DNA from: Gammaproteobacteria bacterium | Lineage (GTDB): Bacteria > Pseudomonadota > Gammaproteobacteria > DRLM01 | Assembly: GCA_015490395.1 (NCBI GenBank) | Contig: WFXX01000178.1 | Coordinates: 1 to 10,596, forward strand | Length of the DNA stretch: 10,596 nt | Direction of reading: 5' to 3' | Shown here: one piece after another, positions 4,308 through 10,596 of the stretch | Position numbering within the stretch: position 1 is the first letter of the stretch | How the letters are laid out: each line of letters opens with the position of its first letter | Position numbers and translations under genes: made by a program | The notes under the pieces: model-generated | Databases searched by the model: none | Seen by the model: only the letters and a program-made list of their open reading frames with translations | Told to the model about the DNA's origin: nothing

Positions 4308-7100
4308 TTGCGTCGCGCCGCCCTCCCAACCCGCTGGTCGCCCCCGGTGCCCTGCCTGGGCGATCCCGCCCACTTGGAGCAGGACCTGCCGGGGCTGAGC
4401 CCACAGGCCTGGGCGGCCGCAGGTGCGCGCCTGGCGCCTCTGGAGGCAGCCCTGGAGGGCGCGGCGGCTTCGGGAGCGGCCGCTGCCCGCAGGGCCTTGG
4501 CCGAGGCCGGAGCGGCCCTGGATGCCCTCTTCGACGAGGGCCTCCCGGCCACAGTGCTCCTGCCCCGCCGCGCCCGCCTCCTGGACCTGGCCCTGCGGGG
4601 TCTCTGGGACCGGCACTTGCCCACCGGAGCCCCTGCTGCCCTGGTGGCCGTGGGCGGCTACGGCCGCGGCGAGCTCCACCCCCACTCCGACGTGGACGTC
4701 CTGGTGGTGGTGGCCGAGCGGGCCCTGGAGGAGAAGGGCCTGCGCGAGGCCTTGGAAGCCTTCCTCACCGGCCTCTTCGACCTGGGCCCGGCCATCGGCC
4801 ACAGCGTCCGCACCCCGGCCCAGTGCGCCGAGGAGGCCGCCGACCTGACCGTGGCCACCAACCTCATGGAGGCGCGCCTGCTGGCGGGCCCGCCCGGGCT
4901 GCTGCGGGCCGTGCAGGAGGCGCTCTCCCCCGGGCGGCTCTGGCCCAGCCCGGCCTTCTTCGAGGCCAAGCGCCGGGAGCAGGAGGCCCGGCACCACCGC
5001 TTCCACGGCACCGCCTACAACCTGGAGCCCCACCTCAAGGAGGGCCCCGGGGGGCTGCGGGACCTGCAGACGGTGGCCTGGGTGGCCCACCGCCACTTCG
5101 GCACCGCCTCCCTACGGGAGCTGGTGGAGCACGGCTTCCTCACCGAGGCCGAGCACCGGGCCCTGGTGGAGGCCCGGGCCTTCCTCTGGCAGGTGCGCTA
5201 CGCCCTGCACCTGCTGGCCGGCCGCCGGGAGGACCGCCTGCTCTTCGACCACCAGCGGGCCCTGGCCGAGCGCTTCGGCTACCGCGACGGCGGGCCCAAT
5301 CTGGCGGTGGAGCAGTTCATGAAGCGCTACTACCGCACCGTGGCCGAGATCGGCCTGCTCAACGAGTTGCTGCTGCAGCTCTTCGAGCAGAGCCTGCTGC
5401 CCGGGGACGAGGCCCCGCCCCGTCCCCTGGGCCGGCGCTTCCAGGCCCGGCGGGGCTACCTGGAGGCGGCCCGGCCGGGGCTCTTCCGGCGCCAGCCCCA
5501 CGCCATGCTGGAGGCCTTCCTGCTGCTGCAGCAGCACCCCGAGCTCAAGGGCCTGTCCGCGGCCACGGTGCGCCAGCTCCGCCAGCACCTGCACCGCATC
5601 GACGAGGGCTTCCGGCGGGACCTGCGGGCCCGGAGCCTGTTCATGGAGATCCTCCGCCAGCCCCGGGGCGTGGCCCGGGCCCTGCGCCTGATGACCCGCT
5701 ACGGGGTGCTGGGGGCCTACCTGCCCGCCCTCGGCCAGGTGCAGGGGCTGATGCAGCACGACCTGTTCCACGTCTACACCGTGGACGAGCACACCCTGCG
5801 GGTGATCCGCAACCTGCGGCGCATGGCCGACCCGGGCCGCCGGGAGGAGCTCCCCCTGTGCGCCGACCTCATGCAGAGCCGCATCCCCAAGCCGGAGCTG
5901 CTCTACCTGGCCGCCCTGTTCCACGACATCGCCAAGGGCCGCGGCGGGGACCACTCGGAGCTGGGCGCCGCCGAGGCCGAGACCTTCTGCCGCCTGCACG
6001 GCCTGAGCGACTACGACACGGCCCTGGTGAGCTGGCTGGTGCGGGACCATCTGCTCATGTCCACCACCTCCCAGCGGCGGGACATCTCGGACCCGGCGGA
6101 GGTGGCCGCCTTCGCCCGCCGGGTGGGGGATCCCTCCCGCCTGGACCACCTCTACCTGCTCACCGTGGCCGACATCCGGGCCACCAACCCCACCCTGTGG
6201 AACAGCTGGCGGGACGCCCTGCTCCTGGAGCTCTACGATGCGGCCATGCGCCTGCTGCGCCGCGGGGTGGAGCCGCCCCGGGACCGGGCCCAGCGGGCCG
6301 CCGCCCGCCGCCGGGAGGCCCTGGCCCTGCTGCGGGCCCACGGCGTGGCGGAGACGGCCGTGGAGGCGGTATGGGCGCGCCTGGAGGAGGACTACTTCCT
6401 GCGCCACTCCCCGGACGAGATCGCCTGGCACACCCAGGCCCTGGCGGACTGGGAGTGCGAGCGCGGGGAGGAGGGGGAGGCCCCCCTGGTGCTCATCCGC
6501 CACCGCAGGCCGCTGCGGGGGACGGAGATCTTCGTCCACACCCGGGCCGACGCCGGCCTCTTCGCCCGCACCACCCGGGCCCTGGATCGGCTGGGCCTGG
6601 ACATCGTGGACGCCCGGATCCTCTCCACCCGGGACGGGTGGACGCTGGACACCTATATCGTGCTGGAGCGCGACGGCGAGACGGTGAACAGCCCCCACCG
6701 GGCCGAGGAGATCTACCACCGCCTGCGCCGGGTGCTGGCCCCGGCGGCGGAATCCGGCGGGGAGGCGCCGCGGCCGCTGCCCCGGCGGCTGCGCCCCTTC
6801 CGCATCCCCACCCGGGTGCGCTTCGAGGAAGACCGGCAGGGGCGCACCCTGCTGGAGGTCACCGCCCTGGATCGGCCCGGGCTGCTGTCGCGCATCGCCG
6901 AGGCCCTGCTGGCCTGCGGGGTGCGGCTGCACAGCGCCCGGGTGGCCACCTTTGGGGCCCGGGCCGAGGACCTGTTCCACGTCACCGGCCCCGACGGCCG
7001 TCCCCTGGACGCGGGGCGGCGGGCCTGCCTGCGCGAGGCCTTGATCGAGCGCCTGGATGCCGGCGCAGCCCCCGGGGAGGGGGGCCGTGGGGACGGCTGA
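4308..7100 (+). CDS. glnD: Bifunctional PII uridylyltransferase / uridylyl-removing enzyme
   Basis: GlnD senses glutamine and uridylylates or deuridylylates the PII proteins (GlnB/GlnK), setting glutamine synthetase activity and NtrBC output. The 930-residue protein has the full family layout. The nucleotidyltransferase domain carries GGYGRGELHPHSDVDVL (about 116-132; catalytic Asp128 and Asp130), followed by SDVD-linked helices with YNLEPHLKEGPGGLRDL. The HD domain has LFHDIAKGRGGDHS (His539, Asp540) for uridylyl removal. Two C-terminal ACT domains (about 738-805 and 847-925) would bind glutamine. The start is not settled. The only in-frame candidates before the core are TTG 4308, GTG 4347 and TTG 4374, and a stop at 4287-4289 bars anything earlier. 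A weak GAGG 12 nt before 4308 slightly favours it. The first 80 or so residues are Ala-rich and poorly conserved. The 3' end overlaps the next gene. Confidence 0.96.
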   Translation: MRRAALPTRWSPPVPCLGDPAHLEQDLPGLSPQAWAAAGARLAPLEAALEGAAASGAAAARRALAEAGAALDALFDEGLPATVLLPRRARLLDLALRGLWDRHLPTGAPAALVAVGGYGRGELHPHSDVDVLVVVAERALEEKGLREALEAFLTGLFDLGPAIGHSVRTPAQCAEEAADLTVATNLMEARLLAGPPGLLRAVQEALSPGRLWPSPAFFEAKRREQEARHHRFHGTAYNLEPHLKEGPGGLRDLQTVAWVAHRHFGTASLRELVEHGFLTEAEHRALVEARAFLWQVRYALHLLAGRREDRLLFDHQRALAERFGYRDGGPNLAVEQFMKRYYRTVAEIGLLNELLLQLFEQSLLPGDEAPPRPLGRRFQARRGYLEAARPGLFRRQPHAMLEAFLLLQQHPELKGLSAATVRQLRQHLHRIDEGFRRDLRARSLFMEILRQPRGVARALRLMTRYGVLGAYLPALGQVQGLMQHDLFHVYTVDEHTLRVIRNLRRMADPGRREELPLCADLMQSRIPKPELLYLAALFHDIAKGRGGDHSELGAAEAETFCRLHGLSDYDTALVSWLVRDHLLMSTTSQRRDISDPAEVAAFARRVGDPSRLDHLYLLTVADIRATNPTLWNSWRDALLLELYDAAMRLLRRGVEPPRDRAQRAAARRREALALLRAHGVAETAVEAVWARLEEDYFLRHSPDEIAWHTQALADWECERGEEGEAPLVLIRHRRPLRGTEIFVHTRADAGLFARTTRALDRLGLDIVDARILSTRDGWTLDTYIVLERDGETVNSPHRAEEIYHRLRRVLAPAAESGGEAPRPLPRRLRPFRIPTRVRFEEDRQGRTLLEVTALDRPGLLSRIAEALLACGVRLHSARVATFGARAEDLFHVTGPDGRPLDAGRRACLREALIERLDAGAAPGEGGRGDG
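7076..7089 (+). promoter_or_regulatory. Ribosome-binding site deciding the rrtA start
   Basis: GGAGG (7076-7080) followed by six bases and GTG (7087-7089) is an excellent Shine-Dalgarno arrangement inside the 3' end of glnD. The in-frame ATG at 7057 lacks a comparable site, so GTG 7087 is the preferred start and implies translational coupling to glnD. Confidence 0.6.
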
Positions 7101-7692
7101 GGGCGCCCCCCCGGGGCGCTGGGCCCTGCCCCTGGCCCTGGCGCTCCCGGCCCTGGCGGCCACCCTGGGGGGCGAGCCGGCCCGGGCGCTGCTGCGCTAC
7201 CAGCGCGAGGCGATCCTGGCCGGGGAGTGGTGGCGCCTCCTCACCGCCCACCTGGCCCATCTGGGCCCGGCCCATCTCCTGCTCAACCTGACCGGCCTGG
7301 CCCTGGTCTGGCTCCTGGTGGGTGGGGCGCTGAGACCGGCGGCCTGGGGCGTGGTGCTCCTCCTAGCCGCCCTGGCCGTCTCCGGCGGCCTACTCCTGCT
7401 CGATCCCGACCTGGCCTGGTATGTGGGCCTGTCCGGGGTGCTGCACGGCCTGCTGGCCGCCGGGGCCGCCGCCCGCCTGCTGCAGGGCGGTCCCGCGGGG
7501 ACCCGCGCCGAGGGCGCCCTGCTGCTGGCCCTGCTGGCGACCAAGCTGGCCTGGGAGCAGGCCTTCGGCCCCTTGCCCGGCAGCGCCGAGGCCGCGGGGG
7601 GGCCGGTGGTGGTGGACGCTCACCTCTATGGGGCCGCGGGGGGCCTGGCCGCCTTGCCCGCCGCCCGCCTCCTGGGGCGCCGGCGGCGCTAG
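7087..7692 (+). CDS. rrtA: Rhombosortase-type rhomboid intramembrane serine protease
   Basis: This is a small polytopic membrane protein of the rhomboid family. It best fits the rhombosortase branch (RrtA), which cleaves proteins bearing a C-terminal GlyGly-CTERM anchor after export, often type II secretion substrates. From GTG 7087 it is 201 aa, with a hydrophobic segment near residues 13-25. GEWWRLLTAHLAHLGPAHLLLNL (about 46-68) is the characteristic early rhomboid motif. The catalytic serine is Ser116 in GLSGVLHG and the catalytic histidine is His179 in VVVDAHLYGAAGG, giving a complete Ser-His dyad. The helices are otherwise Leu/Ala-rich, and the C-terminus is basic (GRRRR), consistent with the inside-positive rule. 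An alternative ATG at 7057 would add 10 residues. It overlaps glnD by 14 nt and shares its stop site with the convergent transporter gene. No GlyGly-CTERM substrate is encoded in this window. The rhomboid assignment is firm; the rhombosortase subtype is likely. Confidence 0.85.
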   Translation: MGTAEGAPPGRWALPLALALPALAATLGGEPARALLRYQREAILAGEWWRLLTAHLAHLGPAHLLLNLTGLALVWLLVGGALRPAAWGVVLLLAALAVSGGLLLLDPDLAWYVGLSGVLHGLLAAGAAARLLQGGPAGTRAEGALLLALLATKLAWEQAFGPLPGSAEAAGGPVVVDAHLYGAAGGLAALPAARLLGRRRR

Positions 7693-8588
7693 GCAGGGGC
7701 TCTTCCCTCGCTGCCGGCCGGGCGGCTGGCCAGCCAGGCCGCCCCCAGCACCAGGGCGCCCCCGGCCCAGGTGCGCGGGCCCAGGGGCTCGTCGGCCAGC
7801 CAATGGGCCGAGAGGGCCCCGGCCAGGACCTCGAAGAGCAGGATCACCGCCGAGCGGTGCACCGGCATGCGCCGCACCCCGTAGAGCAGCGCCACGGTCA
7901 TTCCCCCGATCCCCAGCGCCCCCAGGGCGGCGGCCCCGACCACCGCGGCCGCCTCGGCGGCTGCCGGGGGGGAGAGGCCCAGCAGCAGCCCGCCTCCGGC
8001 CAGGGCCGTCACCCCCGCCCAGCTCCACCAGGCCTGCTGGGCGGCCGGGAGCCACCGCCCGCCACGCACCAGCACGTTGGCAGCGGCGAAGGCCAGGCCC
8101 GAGGACAGGGCCAGCCAGTCCGCCCCGTCCCGGGGCCAGGGCAGGCCCAGGGAGGGGTCCCAGAGGATCACCGCCGCCCCAGCCAGGGCCAGGAGCACCG
8201 CCCCCAGGCCCCGGCTGCCCAGGCGCTCCCCCAGGCAGGCCCGGCCCAGCAGGGCCGCCCAGGCCGGGGAGAGGTAGAAGAGCAGCAGCACCCGCACCAC
8301 CTCCCCCTCCAGCACCGCCAGCACGAAGGCCAGGTTGCACCAGCCGCTGGCGGCGGCGAGGGCCGCCAGAGCGGGCAGGGCCTCCCGCCCCGGCGGGCGG
8401 CGCCAGGCCCAGGGCAGGCCGGCCAGGGCGGCCGCTCCGAACAGGGCCAGGGTGGCCCACAGGCCGGGCAGGCCGGCGGCCTCCAGGAGGCGCAGGGGAT
8501 ACCAGAGCACCCCCCAGAAAGTGGCCGCGGCCAGCAGGGCCGCCACCGGCAGCCAGGCCCGGGGGCGTGCGGGCGCTGTGGCGTCCAT
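7689..8588 (-). CDS. EamA/DMT-family permease (drug/metabolite transporter)
   Basis: The 299-residue product is an integral membrane protein of the drug/metabolite transporter superfamily, with two EamA repeats and about ten hydrophobic helices. The first repeat ends with LLLFYLSPAWAALLGRACLGE (about 101-121) followed by GAVLLALAGAAVIL. The second shows the matching VILLFEVLAGALSAHWLADEP (about 248-268) followed by GGALVLGAAWLA. This internal duplication and the conserved Glu near each penultimate helix are typical of EamA. The substrate cannot be read from sequence; relatives export amino acids or metabolites. The ATG at 8588 has no evident Shine-Dalgarno sequence (GGCCTGATCCCC precedes it), so expression may be low or nearly leaderless. 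It lies opposite to its neighbours, converging on rrtA and diverging from dapC. Confidence 0.88.
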   Translation of the reverse strand: MDATAPARPRAWLPVAALLAAATFWGVLWYPLRLLEAAGLPGLWATLALFGAAALAGLPWAWRRPPGREALPALAALAAASGWCNLAFVLAVLEGEVVRVLLLFYLSPAWAALLGRACLGERLGSRGLGAVLLALAGAAVILWDPSLGLPWPRDGADWLALSSGLAFAAANVLVRGGRWLPAAQQAWWSWAGVTALAGGGLLLGLSPPAAAEAAAVVGAAALGALGIGGMTVALLYGVRRMPVHRSAVILLFEVLAGALSAHWLADEPLGPRTWAGGALVLGAAWLASRPAGSEGRAPA

Positions 8589-8702
8589 GGGGATCAGGCC
8601 GTATACTGCGCCCCCTTCGCACCGGCGGGGGCGGGGCGGCTATCCTAACCGTGCTGCCCTCCCGGCGCAGCCCGCCCTTAGGGAGCCCCACGGAGCCCCA
8701 GC
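8589..8702. promoter_or_regulatory. Divergent spacer with probable promoters for eamA-like gene and dapC
   Basis: dapC is preceded by an opposite-strand gene, so its promoter must lie here or within the transporter gene. The palindrome GTATAC at 8601-8606 supplies a plus-strand TATACT (8602-8607; 5 of 6 to TATAAT) and a minus-strand TATACG (8605-8600). Neither has a convincing -35 hexamer at 16-18 nt. If the minus-strand box is used, the transporter mRNA would have a leader of only a few bases. A GGAG at 8692-8695, 7 nt before ATG 8703, is the dapC ribosome site. Confidence 0.35.
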
Positions 8703-9911
8703 ATGAACCCGGACCTCCAGCGCCTGCGCCCCTATCCCTTCGAGCGGCTGCGCGCCCTGCTGGCCGGCGTGGAGCCCCCCCGGGAGCTGGCCCCCCTGCG
8801 CCTGTCCGTGGGCGAGCCCCAGGACAGCCCCCCGGGCTTCGTGCTGGAGGAGCTCCTGTCCCACCTGCACACCCTGGGCCGCTATCCTGCCACCCGGGGC
8901 GAGGCGGCCCTGCGGGAGGCCATCGCCCGCTGGCTGGAGCGCCGCTTCCGGCTTCCGGGCGGCGTGGACCCGGAGCGGCAGGTGCTGCCCCTGGCCGGGA
9001 CCCGGGAGGGCCTCTTCGCCCTGGCCCAGGCGGTGGTGGACCGGAGCCGGGGCCCGGGCCGGCCCCTGGTGCTCATGCCCAACCCCTTCTACCAGATCTA
9101 CGAGGGGGCGGCCCTGCTGGCCGGGGCCGAGCCCTGGTACCTGGACACCCCCGCGGAGACCGGCTTCCGGCCCGACCTGGACGCCATTCCCCGGCAGGTC
9201 TGGGAGCGCTGCCAGCTCCTCTACCTGTGCACCCCGGGCAACCCCACCGGGGCGGTGCTGGACCTGCCCTTCCTGGAGCGGGTGGTGGCCCTGGCCCAGG
9301 AGCACGGCTTCGTGGTGGCCAGCGACGAGTGCTACAGCGAGATCTATCCCGACGAGGAGCGCCCCCCGCCCGGCCTCCTCCAGGCCGCGGCCCGGGCCGG
9401 GGTGGAGGGCTTCCGCCGCTGCGTGGTCTTCCACAGCCTCTCCAAGCGCTCCAACCTGCCGGGGCTGCGCTCGGGCTTCGCGGCCGGGGACGCCCAGGTC
9501 CTGGAGGCCTTCCATCGCTATCGCACCTATCACGGGTGCACCCTGCCCCCGCCGGTGCAGGCCGCCAGCCGCCGGGCCTGGGAGGACGAGGAGCACGTGC
9601 GGGCCAGCCGCCGCCGCTATCGGGAGCGCCTCCAGGCGGTGCTCCCCGTCTTGGAGCCGGTGCTCGAGGTGAAGCCCCCCCAAGCCGGCTTTTATCTGTG
9701 GCCCGCGGTGCCCGGAGGCGACGACGAGGCCTTCGCCCGGACGCTCTATGCCCGGTGGCACGTCACCGTGCTGCCCGGGCGCTATCTCTCCCGGCCCACG
9801 GCGGCGGGCGATCCCGGGGCGGGGCGGGTGCGCATCGCCCTGGTGGCCGAGCCCCAAGACTGCGTGGAGGCGGCCTGGCGCATCCGCCGCCACCTGGAGG
9901 AGGCAGCCTGA
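8703..9911 (+). CDS. dapC: Succinyldiaminopimelate transaminase
   Basis: DapC is a PLP-dependent class I aminotransferase. It interconverts N-succinyl-2-amino-6-ketopimelate and N-succinyl-L,L-diaminopimelate in the succinylase branch of lysine/peptidoglycan precursor synthesis. The 402-residue protein begins MNPDLQRLRPYPFERLRAL and has LSVGEPQDSPP near residue 33, both typical of proteobacterial DapC. PLP-site residues are visible: Asn180 in CTPGNPTGAV, Asp208 and Tyr211 in VVASDECYSEIY, the Schiff-base Lys248 in SLSKRSNLPGLRSGF, and the substrate carboxylate-binding Arg377 in GRVRIALV. The ATG at 8703 has GGAG at 7-nt spacing. The next gene, 62 nt downstream, is dapD, whose product acts immediately before DapC, supporting DapC over a general ArgD-like role. 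Confidence 0.94.
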   Translation: MNPDLQRLRPYPFERLRALLAGVEPPRELAPLRLSVGEPQDSPPGFVLEELLSHLHTLGRYPATRGEAALREAIARWLERRFRLPGGVDPERQVLPLAGTREGLFALAQAVVDRSRGPGRPLVLMPNPFYQIYEGAALLAGAEPWYLDTPAETGFRPDLDAIPRQVWERCQLLYLCTPGNPTGAVLDLPFLERVVALAQEHGFVVASDECYSEIYPDEERPPPGLLQAAARAGVEGFRRCVVFHSLSKRSNLPGLRSGFAAGDAQVLEAFHRYRTYHGCTLPPPVQAASRRAWEDEEHVRASRRRYRERLQAVLPVLEPVLEVKPPQAGFYLWPAVPGGDDEAFARTLYARWHVTVLPGRYLSRPTAAGDPGAGRVRIALVAEPQDCVEAAWRIRRHLEEAA

Positions 9912-9973
9912 GCGCGGCCCGCACCCTCCAGGCCCTCACACGACGAATCCGGAGACAGCAGCGAGGAGGAGGC

Positions 9974-10596
9974 ATGGACATCCAGCCCATCATCGAGGAG
10001 GCTTTCGAGCGCCGCGCCGAGCTGACCCCCGCCGACGCCCCCGGGGAGGTGCGGGAGGCGGTGGACCGGGCCCTGGCGCTCCTGGACCGGGGCGAGGCCC
10101 GGGTGGCCGAGCCCCGGGACGGGGGCTGGGTGGTGAACGAGTGGCTCAAGAAGGCGGTGCTGCTGGCCTTCCGCCTCCAGCCCAACGTGCTCCTGGAGGG
10201 CGGGGCCACCCGCTGGTGGGACAAGGTGCCGGGCAAGTTCGCCGCCTGGACCGAGGCCGACTTCCGGGCCGCCGGGATCCGGGTGGTGCCCCCGGCCATG
10301 GTGCGCCGCGGGGCCTACGTGGCCCCCGGGGCGGTGCTCATGCCCTCCTACGTGAACATCGGGGCCTACGTGGGCGAGGGCACCATGGTGGACACCTGGG
10401 CCACCGTGGGCTCCTGCGCCCAGATCGGCAGGAACGTGCACCTGTCCGGCGGCGTGGGCATCGGCGGGGTGCTGGAGCCCCTCCAGGCGGCCCCCACCAT
10501 CATCGAGGACGACTGCTTCATCGGGGCCCGCTCCGAGATCGTGGAGGGGGTGGTGGTGGAGCGGGGCTCGGTCATCTCCATGGGGGTCTACATCGG
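9974..10596 (+). CDS. dapD: Tetrahydrodipicolinate N-succinyltransferase (3' end cut by window)
   Basis: DapD transfers succinyl from succinyl-CoA to tetrahydrodipicolinate, committing the lysine/diaminopimelate route to the succinylase branch. The window holds 207 codons plus two bases of a protein usually about 274 aa. The N-terminal helical domain (MDIQPIIEEAFERRAELTPA) leads through NEWLKKAVLLAFRL and DKVPGKFA into the left-handed beta-helix of hexapeptide repeats (from about residue 105). Conserved segments are VLMPSYVNIGAYV, GTMVDTWATVGSCAQIG, HLSGGVGIGGVLEPLQA and EDDCFIGARSEIVEGV. Asp140 and Glu188 align with the active-site Asp141 and Glu189 of the E. coli enzyme. The ATG at 9974 follows a very strong GAGGAGGAGG site. 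It lies 62 nt after dapC with no terminator between, so the two are probably co-transcribed. The reading frame is intact to the window edge. Confidence 0.97.
   Translation, partial: MDIQPIIEEAFERRAELTPADAPGEVREAVDRALALLDRGEARVAEPRDGGWVVNEWLKKAVLLAFRLQPNVLLEGGATRWWDKVPGKFAAWTEADFRAAGIRVVPPAMVRRGAYVAPGAVLMPSYVNIGAYVGEGTMVDTWATVGSCAQIGRNVHLSGGVGIGGVLEPLQAAPTIIEDDCFIGARSEIVEGVVVERGSVISMGVYI

Noticed and set aside
3342..7163. Two long minus-strand open frames (3342-5096 and 5112-7163) opposite map and glnD
   Set aside because: Both are antisense shadows with Gly/His/Gln/Val-rich low-complexity products and no recognisable motif.
3404..7291. 1295-codon open frame overlapping map and glnD in another frame
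   Set aside because: The product is dominated by Pro, Gly, Arg and Ala and has no domain, while the overlapped frames encode complete, well-conserved MetAP and GlnD. It is a codon-bias artefact.
7390..9893. Long minus-strand open frames (7390-8691, 8640-9893) and a plus-strand frame (7227-8648) around the permease and dapC genes
   Set aside because: They conflict with the well-supported rrtA, EamA and dapC frames and show only Gly/Pro/Ala/Arg-rich composition.
1..10596. Search for CRISPR arrays, transposon ends, phage genes, tRNA or rRNA
   Set aside because: No regularly spaced direct repeats, transposase-like reading frames, target-site duplications or tRNA/rRNA-like segments were seen; almost every base belongs to a recognised gene or the short spacers described.

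Overview
The window is chromosomal DNA of very high GC content (roughly 70% or more by eye). The proteins closely match gammaproteobacterial housekeeping genes: map, glnD and dapD track the Escherichia coli sequences almost motif for motif. The order frr-pyrH-tsf-rpsB, diverging from map-glnD and followed by dapC-dapD, is the usual gammaproteobacterial arrangement. The GC content and the rhombosortase gene would suit a high-GC lineage such as Chromatiales/Ectothiorhodospiraceae, but I cannot fix the genus.

Left part (1-3059, minus strand): a tightly packed operon read leftwards. It runs rpsB (ribosomal protein S2), tsf (elongation factor Ts), pyrH (UMP kinase) and frr (ribosome recycling factor; its stop codon lies just outside the window). 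Gaps are 40, 3 and 4 nt.

Centre (3060-3467): a divergent control region of about 400 bp. It holds a good sigma70-type promoter for rpsB, a GC-rich leader of about 250 nt with strong inverted repeats, and a probable extended -10 promoter for map. Two palindromes lie side by side over the rpsB -10 and -35 region. This is the most interesting non-coding structure in the window.

Right part (3468-10596): map (methionine aminopeptidase) and glnD (PII uridylyltransferase/UR) run rightwards. They are followed by an overlapping rhombosortase-type rhomboid protease gene (rrtA). A convergent EamA/DMT-family transporter gene on the minus strand shares the palindromic CTAG stop with rrtA. A 114-bp divergent spacer then leads to dapC and dapD (partial), two consecutive steps of the succinylase lysine/diaminopimelate pathway.

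In function, the window combines translation (S2, EF-Ts, RRF, MetAP), pyrimidine nucleotide supply (UMP kinase), nitrogen signalling (GlnD) and cell-wall/lysine precursor synthesis (DapC, DapD). The rrtA and eamA genes are the only accessory insertions in an otherwise conserved block. I see no transposon, phage, CRISPR array, tRNA or rRNA, and no convincing undescribed multi-gene system.
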